Shown in pieces: positions 11,120 through 18,481 of a stretch of DNA of 39,246 nucleotides (positions are counted from its first letter, which is position 1; each line of letters opens with the position of its first letter). Position numbers and translations under genes: made by a program. Origin of the DNA: Gemmatimonadota bacterium (GTDB lineage: Bacteria > Gemmatimonadota > Gemmatimonadetes > Gemmatimonadales > GWC2-71-9); NCBI GenBank assembly GCA_016704275.1, contig JADJAK010000003.1:590001-629246 (forward strand), read 5' to 3'. The notes beneath the pieces were generated by a model. It saw only the letters and a list, made by a program, of their open reading frames with translations, did no database searches and had not been told where the DNA came from.

Positions 11120-12479
11120 CTAGATCCGCTGAAGTGGTCGCCGCAGGGCCGCGCGCACCCGGTGCAGGAGGATCAGCGCCACGGCCGCGAGGCCAACGAC
11201 CAGTCCCCACCAGAGGCCGATCGGCCCGAGCGGCGTGCGGTACGCCAGCCACGTCGACGTCGCGAGACCGAGCATGCCGAAGCCGACCAGATTGACGAGC
11301 ATCGGCGTGTGAGTGTCACCCAAGCCGCGCAGCACGCCGATGCAGACCACCTGGATGCCATCGAAGACCTGGAAGATCCCGGCAATGGGGAGCAACACCG
11401 CCGCGAACGCCACCACCGGTTCCGCGTTGGTGTAGAGGGCCGCAATCCAGTGCGGCACCACCAGGAAGATGAGTCCGGTCAGCACCATGAAGCCCGCGCC
11501 CACCACGAGCGCCGCTCGCACTCCTGCACGGAGGGCGCCGCGGTCACCCCGCCCCACCGCCTGCCCGATCAACACCGACGCCGCCATGCCGACGCCCATC
11601 GGCACCATGAAGGTCAGCGACGCGAGATTCAGCGCAATCTGATGGCCGGCCACCTGCACCGTGCCGAACATCCCCATCAGCAGCCCGACGATGGAGAACG
11701 CCGCCATCTCGATCTCGACCTGCAGCGCGATCGGCACGCCGATGCGCAGCATCGTCGCGAACGGCGCCGCCTGCAGCAGACGCGGCCGTATCCGGGCGAA
11801 GCATCGGCCCCAACTCGCGCCGAGCGAGGAAAACCAGCAGGACGATCATCACCACGCGCGACACGGCCGTGGCGGCTGCGGAGCCGGCCACGCCGAGCGG
11901 CGGCACGCCGGCGCCGCCGAAGATCAGCCAATAGTTGAGGCCGATGTTGACGAGGTTGGCGATGAGGATCGTCCAGAGCACCGGCTGCACCCGGTGCAAC
12001 ACCTGCATCGTCTGTCGCCCGACCGTGAAGAGCAGGAAGGGGAGGACGCCGGGAATCAGCACGCGGCAGTAGGTGCCCGCGAGCGGCACGACATCCGCCG
12101 GCTGGCGCACCATCCGCAGGAACGGCTCGGCGAACCACATCACCGCGGCGAGCGGCACGGAGAGCAGGATCGCCAGCACGACGCCACGCTGCACGCCGAG
12201 GGCGACCGTCTCGTCCTCGCCGGCACCGTGCGCCTGCGAGAGCACGGGGTCGAGGGAGAGGAGGATGCCGAGGCCGAACATCAGCACCGCCATGCCATAC
12301 AGGTTGCCGAGCGCCACGGCGGCGAGGGCCTGCGGCGAGAGGCGGCCGACCATGACCGTGTCGACGACGCCCATCAGCATCATGCCGACGTTGACGCCGA
12401 TGATCGGGAGGGCGAGACGGAGGAGGGGCCGAAATGCGTTGGGAGGGGACACCGACGCCGGCAGGACGCCGGCGGTCAC
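11120..12479 (-). CDS. MATE family efflux transporter, one apparent frameshift
   Basis: Multidrug/toxin extrusion antiporter of the inner membrane, about 453 residues when reconstructed, with 12 expected helices. The N-terminal half (LLRLALPIIGVNVGMMLMG, VVDTVMVGRLSPQALAAVAL, VNIGLNYWLIFGGAGVPPLG) is in the frame starting at 12479; the C-terminal half (TMLRIGVPIALQVEIEMAAF, QVAGHQIALNLASLTFM, VFDGIQVVCIGVLRGLGDTH) is in another frame. Dropping one base in the CCGGG stretch near 11790-11799 joins them. The start is GTG, overlapping the upstream TM2 gene's TGA as GTGA. It converges on ypdA with only five bases between stops. Substrate unknown. Confidence 0.88.
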
Positions 12480-12859
12480 GCCTGGGTCGAGTCGCGGCGG
12501 GAGGCGGGTTCGATCATCCGCTCGGCGAACGCGACGCGGTCCTGCAGCTCGGTGACTTCGGCGCGGAGGGCGTCGAGCTCATCGAAGATGGCGGCGGCCG
12601 TCCCCGGCGGAATCAGGCGATCGCTCTCGGGCTCCCAGTTCGCCACGAGGTTCCCCTCCGAGTCACGGAAGGAGCCGGCGGCGATGAGGATGTTGTCGTA
12701 GAGGTACCACAGCCCGAGGCCGCCGAGCGTGCACGCCTGGAGAATGCCGGTCTGGACCTTGCCGACATAGAACCGGTGCGCACCGAAGACGCCGAGGAAG
12801 ACGGCGAGCAGCTGGGCGACGAGTCTGGATTTTGGCGAGGCGAAGAGATCGTCGGTCAT
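12476..12859 (-). CDS. TM2 domain-containing protein
   Basis: 127-residue protein with an N-terminal TM2 domain: two helices around a short polar turn, with the signature LLAVFLGVFGAHRFYVGKVQ, then LGGLGLWYLYDNILIAAG. The C-terminal half (about residues 88-120, FDELDALRAEVTELQDRVAF) is a predicted coiled coil. TM2 proteins are widespread and of unknown role in bacteria. It lies upstream of, and overlaps by four bases, the MATE transporter, so the pair is likely co-translated. ATG at 12859 is the only good start. Confidence 0.85.
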   Translation of the reverse strand: MTDDLFASPKSRLVAQLLAVFLGVFGAHRFYVGKVQTGILQACTLGGLGLWYLYDNILIAAGSFRDSEGNLVANWEPESDRLIPPGTAAAIFDELDALRAEVTELQDRVAFAERMIEPASRRDSTQA

Positions 12860-12878
12860 GCTCTGGCTTGGCTAAGAG

Positions 12879-12925
12879 TGCGCCCGGCAGGAGTCGAACC
12901 TGCGACCGGCAGCTTAGAAGGCAGC
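12879..12925 (-). tRNA. 3' fragment of a tRNA-Arg(TCT) gene
   Basis: On the minus strand the sequence reads as the 3' part of a tRNA: anticodon stem/loop GCTGCCTTCTAAGCTGC (anticodon TCT), variable CGGTC, T-arm GCAGGTTCGACTCCTGC and acceptor strand CGGGCGC with discriminator A. The D-arm and the 5' acceptor strand are absent; instead a palindromic sequence follows. The 29 bases at 12880-12908 match the complete tRNA-Arg at 13036 except at two positions. The anticodon stem has a T-T mismatch in the middle. This is the usual look of an attachment-site remnant left when an element integrates into the 3' part of a tRNA gene. Confidence 0.75.
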
Positions 12926-12954
12926 GCAGGTGGAAGTAGTGCCCTACAACCTGC
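12926..12954. repeat. Nested inverted repeat abutting the tRNA fragment
   Basis: GCAGGT (12926-12931) pairs with ACCTGC (12949-12954), and inside it GTAG (12936-12939) pairs with CTAC (12944-12947). It begins exactly where the tRNA-Arg fragment loses similarity to a tRNA. Such a palindrome at the break point fits an integrase-binding arm site of an integrated element; this role is inference. Confidence 0.5.
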
Positions 12955-13035
12955 GCGCTGACTGGGTTTGCGAAATCCGACTCCGGTTGGTCGCACGCAT
13001 TGGTCGCATGGAGGCCCCCCCAACCCCTCTGGCAA

Positions 13036-13109
13036 TGCCCCCGGCAGGACTCGAACCTGCGACCGCGGGATTAGAAATCCCGTGCTCTATCCGGCTGAGC
13101 TACAGGGGC
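13036..13109 (-). tRNA. tRNA-Arg(TCT)
   Basis: Complete 74-base cloverleaf on the minus strand: acceptor GCCCCTG pairs with CGGGGGC (one G-T), D-arm AGCTCAGCCGGATAGAGC, anticodon stem CGGGA/TCCCG with loop TTTCTAA (anticodon TCT, reading AGA), T-arm GCAGGTTCGAGTCCTGC, discriminator A. CCA is not encoded. The stop codon of the integrase reading frame falls inside the first ten bases of this tRNA. It could be the chromosomal gene or a copy carried by the element. Confidence 0.95.
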
Positions 13110-14660
13110 CCGGTGGCCGTGACGGCCGGCCCGGCGTTGGGCGAATGATAAGGCAGGCGCGCCCAGGCGTGATAGTCGAGGGTGTCTTGGATCGGGAGGG
13201 TGCGCTCGAGGCCCGTCATGACATAGTGCACGTCGCGCGTCTGCGGGCTGTGCCCGATGATCCGCTCGATGGAGGCCGGGGCGAAGGTCGCGCCGAGGCC
13301 TGGCTCACGGACCGACGTCAACAGCGTGGTGACCATCGCGCGAAGGGTTTGGGGCCCGACGCGCTTCAGGGGTCGGTCAGACCGTAGTCCTCGCGGGCGC
13401 GATCGAGCGCTCGGTACGGCGAATAGGTGCCGCGCTTGACCAGCGCGTCCCTCGGCCTGACCTCGGCCTCGAGCTGCAGGGCGAGCGCGGTGGTGCGCCA
13501 CGCTCCGTACGCCGGCGCCTCGTTCAGCTCCTCGCCGGTGAGGTGCCGCGCCATCTGCTCGCGTGACCAGCCGTCTGCCCGGTATCGCCGCCACAGCCGT
13601 TTGGCCTCGCTGTCCGCGCGGGGTGGCAGGATGAGGCCGTCCACCGCCGGCGGCGTGCCCCTCGTCGCGCCCGCTCCATGCGCCACCAGTGGAGCACATC
13701 GCGCAGATGCGGCCACATCGGGCAGGTCCGCAAACGGGGCCGCCCAGGCGTGCTCCGCTTCCCGTCAACCACCTGGATCAGGCCCGCTTCCCATCGCACG
13801 TGCGACCAATCCGCGGATACGGGCTCGCCCAACCGGCACCCCGTGTACGCGATCATCGCCATCCGCACATAGGCCGGGGCGTACCGCAGGCTGCCGTTCC
13901 GCCGCGCCTCGGGATCCCCGGGGTCTCCCCACCGATGACCAATCGTCATGTTGCGCAGTGCGTCCAGGAGGCGCGCAACGTCCGCCGGCGTCGGCACAAC
14001 CACCGTCGCCCGGGTCCTGACCTTCGGGCCTGACCCCTTGCGGAAGACGTTTCCGTTCGGGGTAGCGTTGTGCACCAGGGCGAGCCAGGCTAGCCATGTG
14101 CGGAGCGCCACCCAGCGCCGTCGGCGCGTGTTTTCGCTCGCGTACGCCGCCTTCAGGTGGGTGTGGAACTTGGCGGTGTGGGATGGGCTGATCGCGCGGA
14201 CTGTTTTGACCTTCAAGCTATCGAAGAACTCGAACGCCTCGCGCGCATGGTCCACAGTGTCGGCGGCCGCGCGGAGCGCATTTTTCGCCTCGCGCTGGCG
14301 CCCGCCCTTGGCGCCATCCACTGCTTCCTCAAAGTGCGCCTGCCCCCACTCCTGAAAGGCCTGGGCCAGCGGCATGGCACCATCCGCGACATCGCCTCCT
14401 TCGCCAGCGATCGCGAGCGCCTTGTCAAACCCGTCCAAAAGGGTCTTGGCGGCCTGCCCCGCCGAGGCGCATCCGGCCTCGGTGTGCTGGTGCAGCGGGA
14501 GGTCGAGGCGGGTCTCACCCCAATGGCCGATCGCGCGCAGCGCCGCAATGCGGTGGTCGCACCACCAAGCGCCGTTATGCCACCGCAGCCGCCCCGCGTC
14601 GCGGTGGGGAATGGGGAAGCGCTCGACGGTAGTGTCCCACTCGCGTTTGCGCCGCGGCAT
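13100..14660 (-). CDS. Tyrosine recombinase/integrase, two apparent frameshifts
   Basis: Site-specific recombinase of about 520 residues when reconstructed. N-terminal DNA-binding regions precede a catalytic domain. Visible catalytic features: box I arginine in IAYTGCRLGEPVSADW, beta-strand lysine in VDGKRSTPG, box II arginine in GPQTLRAMVTTLL (the usual leading His is Gln), and IERIIGHSPQTRDVHYVMTG with the second-half His and the nucleophile Tyr. The parts lie in three frames joined by single-base changes at the C-run 13658-13661 and the G-run 13369-13372, so a sequencing error is likely. The C-terminal frame ends at TAG 13100-13102, inside tRNA-Arg. The gene points toward the tRNA, as many element integrases do. 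Confidence 0.87.
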
Positions 14661-15024
14661 TGGCCATATCCCGGGTCGACATCACGCGGCCCGCCATGCG
14701 CCCCTTCGTGGTCGCACGCTTCGGCTGCCGCGCGGAGGATACACCGGGCCAGCGTGCAACGGGAGTCTCTGGCGCCGGTGCCGGCACAGTCGCAGCAGCC
14801 ATCACCGCGGCGGGGTCCACGAACCACCCGTCTGCAGTGTTCTTACCCCACTGGACGCCAGGCACCTGCCCCTTCCGAACTCGCCTGAGGAGCGTCTTGA
14901 ACGACGGCATCCCGAGGCGGGCGGCCATGGTCCGCACCGACACTTCCGGAAAGGGGGCGGGGGCGGTGGTCGGCTCCATGGGGAGACGATGCGGGACGTC
15001 GAGGTCCTTGGCATAATCGATCAT
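14575..15024 (-). CDS. Putative excisionase-like small DNA-binding protein
   Basis: Up to 149 residues, located directly upstream of the integrase on the same strand. The region VSVRTMAARLGMPSFKTLLR, followed by RKGQVPGVQWGKNTADGWFV and DPAAVMAA, looks like a short winged helix-turn-helix of the MerR/AlpA/Xis type: recognition helix, basic wing, and a final strand of the DGWFVDPAAV type. The C-terminal 86 bases overlap the integrase start in another frame and are lower quality, so the true end may be earlier. Candidate starts are ATG at 15024 and in-frame ATG codons at 14979 and 14928; none has a clear ribosome site. Role in excision or control of int is inferred from position. Confidence 0.5.
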   Translation of the reverse strand: MIDYAKDLDVPHRLPMEPTTAPAPFPEVSVRTMAARLGMPSFKTLLRRVRKGQVPGVQWGKNTADGWFVDPAAVMAAATVPAPAPETPVARWPGVSSARQPKRATTKGRMAGRVMSTRDMANAAAQTRVGHYRRALPHSPPRRGAAAVA

Positions 15025-15246
15025 GGGGCCACCATACCGCGCGCGATTGACCCCATCGGGGCCTTGGCGGGACCCCCCTCTGGCCTGCCGTCTGAGGGGA
15101 GAACCACACCCTCGGAGCCCCAGAGCCGCAATCTTTCAACACCGCCTTCGCCGCCCTGGGGCTGTCCAAGGCCCCACGCCGGCCGACACCCCCCGCGTGC
15201 CGCTCACCCGGCCTACCACGTCGACGGCACCCCGGAGACGGGCTAC

Positions 15247-15426
15247 ATGGTGGTCGACGAGCAGGGCTCGCCCGTGATGCACCAGGATGAGGCGGAAGCC
15301 GCCGCGGAGGCGGCTAACGACATACACGAGCTGGAGGTGATGCTCCGCTACGGCATCCCGTTCAACCCGGTCCCGGGGGTCGCCTCATCCACCCCAACAT
15401 CTGAGCGCGGTATGCTGGTGGCATGA
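15247..15426 (+). CDS. Small hypothetical protein, probably longer with a frameshift
   Basis: Acidic peptide of at least 59 residues (MVVDEQGSPVMHQDEAEAAA, then NDIHELEVMLRYGIPFNPV). Its TGA stop overlaps the ATG of the AAA+ gene as ATGA, which argues that both are real and coupled. Upstream in the same frame AHPAYHVDGTPETGY reads naturally. If one C is removed from the run at 15189-15194, the frame extends further to FNTAFAALGLSKAPRRP (from about 15138). No standard start codon was found for the longer form. No family recognised. Confidence 0.5.
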   Translation: MVVDEQGSPVMHQDEAEAAAEAANDIHELEVMLRYGIPFNPVPGVASSTPTSERGMLVA

Positions 15427-16323
15427 CGAGACGCTCGAAGGCACGAGACCAGGACGACCCGACGCCAGATGACGACGACGGGTCGTTCTCTTTCCCCAAG
15501 GAGCGGTCCTTGTCCGACACCTGGCACGACTGTATTGCGTGCATTCGCGCCGCGGGGGTTGAGGGGCGGGATCACCAAGTGGCGATCGCCGCCATGGCCG
15601 CCGCCCGGTTCCGTGCCATGGGGCGCATCCCGCGGCTGCTCCTGGTCGGGGCCGGGCCAAGGGAAAAGCATCATGCTCAGGGCGGTCAGCCAGGCCTTGG
15701 GGCGCGAGGTCATTTCCATCGCGGGCACCACGCTTTCCCCTTCGGGGTGGGAGGGCCTGAATCTGCGCACCGTCGTGCCCCCGGGCCTGGGGCGGAGCGT
15801 CGTCGCGATCGATGGGCTGGATAGCGCGGTGTGCATGTCCCCGCGCGTCAGCGGGAATAGTTTGGATAGAATCGAGCACCAAGCCCAGGACCTCCTCGCG
15901 CTTGCCGACGGGTTGCTCACGCCAGGTCACACACCACCGCTGGTAGCAACATGTACCCTGCCCCGTTTGAGAATCGGCGAGGGTTGCGATGTTAGCCCGG
16001 ACGCGTTGCGCGAAGCGGGGATGCACGCCAGCGTAGCCTCGCTGTGGACGCCCATCTATTTGCCACCGCTGTCACCGGTGGAAATCGGATCGATCGTCGT
16101 GAGTCGCGCGAATGCGGATGCGGCGATCACTAGCGGGATGTGCGGGTATGATGTGCAGTGGAGCGCGATGGCGCTGCGCACCCTCCAGCGCGCGGCGTTG
16201 ACGGACCCGAAGGGCGGCGTGCGGCTTGGCCTAAGCCTGGTGGCGCGCGCGATAGAGAACGCACTGATCAGCGCCATGGCGATGGGCATACGTGACTCGC
16301 GGGCGCATCCTATTTCACCCTGA
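15423..16323 (+). CDS. AAA+ ATPase, ClpX-like, one apparent frameshift
   Basis: About 300 residues when reconstructed. After an acidic N-terminus (DDPTPDDDDGSFSFPKE) comes a P-loop split by a frameshift at 15650-15660: the first frame ends in RIPRLLLVGAGP, the second begins PGQGKSIMLRAVSQALGREV. Walker B is SVVAIDGLDSA, with a sensor-1 candidate in PLVATC, and the C-terminal DPKGGVRLGLSLVARAIENA resembles the sensor-2/small domain of ClpX. No zinc finger or protease-binding loop is seen, and the protein is shorter than ClpX. It overlaps the preceding small gene by four bases. Role in the element (replication, packaging or defence) cannot be told. Confidence 0.65.
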
Positions 16324-16386
16324 ACACGTGCCCGGCGTCGAGCCGCCCCCGGCCGCTGACGTGGGATGATTACGAGAGGGGGACCT

Positions 16387-16665
16387 ATGGCGTTGGATGA
16401 TGGCGGCTATGTCGAGTTGAGCGACGAACAGTGCGCGCGCATTGCCAAGCTCAACTTGCCTTCGAGCCCCGTGGCCCGGGGATGGGAGCCTGCTGGCATG
16501 GTCGGCTGGGCCCGACGCACTCGCCGCGCTCTGCGCCGGGGGTTAGAGGTTCGCCTCGGAGTCATCCTACGACTTCCGACCACGCCCCCGAATGGTGCGA
16601 AGCTGAGGAACGGGGTGACGAGGACGCGCCCCGACGGCGCTGCGCCACTCGATCTTCCCTCCTAG
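16387..16665 (+). CDS. Small hypothetical protein
   Basis: 92-residue frame with a convincing start: GAGAGGGGGA at 16374-16383 lies just before ATG 16387. The first part (MALDDGGYVELSDEQCARIA, KLNLPSSPVARGWEPAG) looks like real protein, while the second half is Arg-rich and less natural, so the end may be affected by an indel. No family recognised. It follows the AAA+ gene by 63 bases on the same strand. Confidence 0.4.
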   Translation: MALDDGGYVELSDEQCARIAKLNLPSSPVARGWEPAGMVGWARRTRRALRRGLEVRLGVILRLPTTPPNGAKLRNGVTRTRPDGAAPLDLPS

Positions 16666-16818
16666 TTGCACCACCGCGCCACACGCATGCGGAGCACCGC
16701 CACCAGCGGGACGGGCGGCCTGATCTGTCAGCCCCTGCGAAGGATGCCGCGCCGCACCGGTCAGCGGTCGGTTTCGTGCAACACCAAGCTTTTGGTCGGC
16801 TCGCGCCTCGGATGATCC

Positions 16819-17022
16819 GTGTTAGGGGACATCAGCAGGCATCCGCAATGGGACAGGCTCGCCTCCATTCCGCCCCGTGCCCTGCAGGGGTTGGCGAGGT
16901 ACCAGCGCTCGGGCATGGTGCTCGTGTCGGTCATCGCCGACGCATCACCAACCCTGATCCCGGAGCCGCATTATGTCCGCCACCATCGCACCCAACGCCG
17001 CCCTCATCGACACCGCCACTGA
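16819..17022 (+). CDS. Possible short hypothetical protein
   Basis: 67-residue frame from a GTG at 16819. Its middle part (DISRHPQWDRLASIPPRALQ, then VSVIADASPTLIPEP) has a protein-like composition, but the end overlaps the start of the better-supported gene at 16973 and turns His/Arg-rich. There is no clear ribosome site. Kept only as a possibility. Confidence 0.2.
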   Translation: MLGDISRHPQWDRLASIPPRALQGLARYQRSGMVLVSVIADASPTLIPEPHYVRHHRTQRRPHRHRH

Positions 17023-17254
17023 AATGCTCGCCGACGTGGGATACAGTGGCAAGGCGCAGGCAGGCCGAATTCAGCGCCTTTCGGCCGTGCTCGCAGACCA
17101 TCCCGAGGCGGTCCTGATCGTCAACAAGAACATTCGATATGGGGACGCGCAGAAGCGTGCCAATCGAACCGCGCTCATCGGCCGAACGAACCACGGCATG
17201 TACCGCGCGACGTGCGTTTGGGCAGAATGGCCCGCAGCCACCATGGACGCCTAA
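16973..17254 (+). CDS. Small hypothetical protein
   Basis: 93 residues, mostly helical by composition: SATIAPNAALIDTATEMLAD, then AGRIQRLSAVLADHPEAVLI, and NRTALIGRTNHGMYRATC. ATG 16973 has GGAG seven bases upstream. A terminator-like hairpin follows about 30 bases after the stop. No family recognised; it belongs to the set of unknown short genes between the integrase and the metal genes. Confidence 0.6.
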   Translation: MSATIAPNAALIDTATEMLADVGYSGKAQAGRIQRLSAVLADHPEAVLIVNKNIRYGDAQKRANRTALIGRTNHGMYRATCVWAEWPAATMDA

Positions 17255-17284
17255 CCTTGCGTCGCCCATCATCCGATGTCCGAG

Positions 17285-17316
17285 CGCCTCGCCCTCACCG
17301 GGGGGGCGTTTCGTTT
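17285..17316 (+). terminator. Probable intrinsic terminator
   Basis: CGCCTC (17285-17290) pairs with GGGGCG (17303-17308), with further CCC/GGG pairing inside, followed directly by TTTCGTTT (17309-17316). It lies 30 bases after the stop of the small gene at 16973-17254 on the same strand. Confidence 0.55.
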
Positions 17317-17413
17317 GCCCCATTGATGTTTCAGAGTCCCCGAAAATCGAGGCATGCCCCACTTTCGTCTTTCGCCACTTTCACGGGCCAGCCCCGCTGG
17401 GCATCCTGGGGCA

Positions 17414-17611
17414 TGATCAACGCCGCTGCCGCAGCGCTGGGCGCCACCAACGGAGACCTGCATCTGGCCCCCGCCGCCTCGCCGGGCTCTCAGGACGGGA
17501 GGCCGGCAGTGCGCCCGCTTGAGGGACCATGATCGGCGCACCCTAGACAATCTGGGAGGGCCTCTGGACCTGTCCGAGATCGACAGCCCGATGACCGACT
17601 TGAAGCGGTGA
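17414..17611 (+). CDS. Possible short hypothetical protein with frame change
   Basis: From ATG 17414 a 39-residue frame reads INAAAAALGATNGDLHLAPA. A second frame overlapping its end continues as TLDNLGGPLDLSEIDSPMTD then LKR and TGA at 17609-17611. Together they would give a protein of about 65 residues if one indel lies near 17480-17520. Composition is protein-like, but nothing else supports it. The rest of 17317-17707 shows no gene. Confidence 0.25.
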
Positions 17612-17707
17612 TCAGAGCCAGCTCGATGGGGATTCTAGGCCCCCGGTTGACGTATGGTGATGGGGTCGGGCAGATGCCCGACAAACCCCTGATGTTTGGA
17701 GCCCACC

Positions 17708-18259
17708 ATGTACCCCATCATCAACGTCGCGGGCCGCCGCGCGCGTGACCAACGCCTCCACATGTTCCTGCGGGGCCGGCCATACGGCACCCCGCCCGCG
17801 CTGCCCAAGCGCTTGTATTTCGTGACCGCGTGGGACAGAAAGTCGTTTCGCCCAGATGGCCGCAAGGACTTTGTGTGCGTGATCGCATGCCGCCGCTGGG
17901 TTGAGGCCTGCGCATGGATGTTCGCCGCGAACCGGCGGCGGGCGATGCGGGACATCCACCCGGCCGACGTGCCCACCATCGAAATGACCGACCGGTGGTA
18001 CATCGGGAAGGACCAGGTCGAGGCGGCGATCACTGAGCTTCGCGTAAACGAGATGTGCCACGTGGATTATTCGGCGGACGAGGGCGGTGACGAGGGAGGT
18101 GCCAATGCCGAGTACATGGTCCGGGAATACGACTTTACGCGGGCCAAGCGGGCCCAGGCGCGTCGGGACAAGAGGGCGTCGGCGAAGCGCCTGGCCCAGT
18201 GGAAGGAGATCCAGGCGGCCCGGGCTGCTGAGGCCATTGGGGGAGTAGCCGGGGGTTGA
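17708..18259 (+). CDS. Hypothetical protein with basic C-terminal helix
   Basis: 183 residues from ATG 17708, which has GGAG six bases upstream; a TTG four codons earlier is in frame but less likely. The first two thirds look like a small folded domain (LPKRLYFVTAWDRKSFRPDG, FVCVIACRRWVEACAWMFAA, IEMTDRWYIGKDQVEAAITE), the last about 45 residues are a charged helix (YDFTRAKRAQARRDKRASAK). No family recognised. It is the last rightward gene before the convergent metal-efflux run. Confidence 0.6.
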   Translation: MYPIINVAGRRARDQRLHMFLRGRPYGTPPALPKRLYFVTAWDRKSFRPDGRKDFVCVIACRRWVEACAWMFAANRRRAMRDIHPADVPTIEMTDRWYIGKDQVEAAITELRVNEMCHVDYSADEGGDEGGANAEYMVREYDFTRAKRAQARRDKRASAKRLAQWKEIQAARAAEAIGGVAGG

Positions 18260-18481
18260 GCTCATGGGCCGGGGCGTGCGCGCACCAATCATCTCGTTGT
18301 TCAAAACGCGAAACGCAAGATGACTCTTGGGGGCTCCCGAGGTCCTTGGATGTTACCCATGAAAAATCGCCCGTTGGGCAGGAAGGTCGAGCTACCTGAA
18401 AGGTGTCCATGTTATCGGGGCCAGCCCAGATCGACGCTGTCACGGTTCCTCGGTTCCGGGATGGCCTTCGGCTCCCCCGCC
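18260..18481. other. Intergenic region, nothing recognised
   Basis: 222 bases between the convergent hypothetical gene and the P-type ATPase. I see no gene, no tRNA and no strong terminator. If the element integrated at tRNA-Arg ended before the metal genes, its right junction would have to lie about here, but no copy of the tRNA-Arg 3' sequence is found. Confidence 0.5.

Noticed and set aside
12879..13109. A complete small element between the tRNA fragment and tRNA-Arg
   Set aside because: Only about 110 bases lie between them, their anticodon stems differ, and no gene fits; the integrase lies outside this interval.
13036..18481. CRISPR array or cas genes
   Set aside because: No regularly spaced direct repeats and no Cas motifs were seen anywhere in the element or elsewhere in the window.
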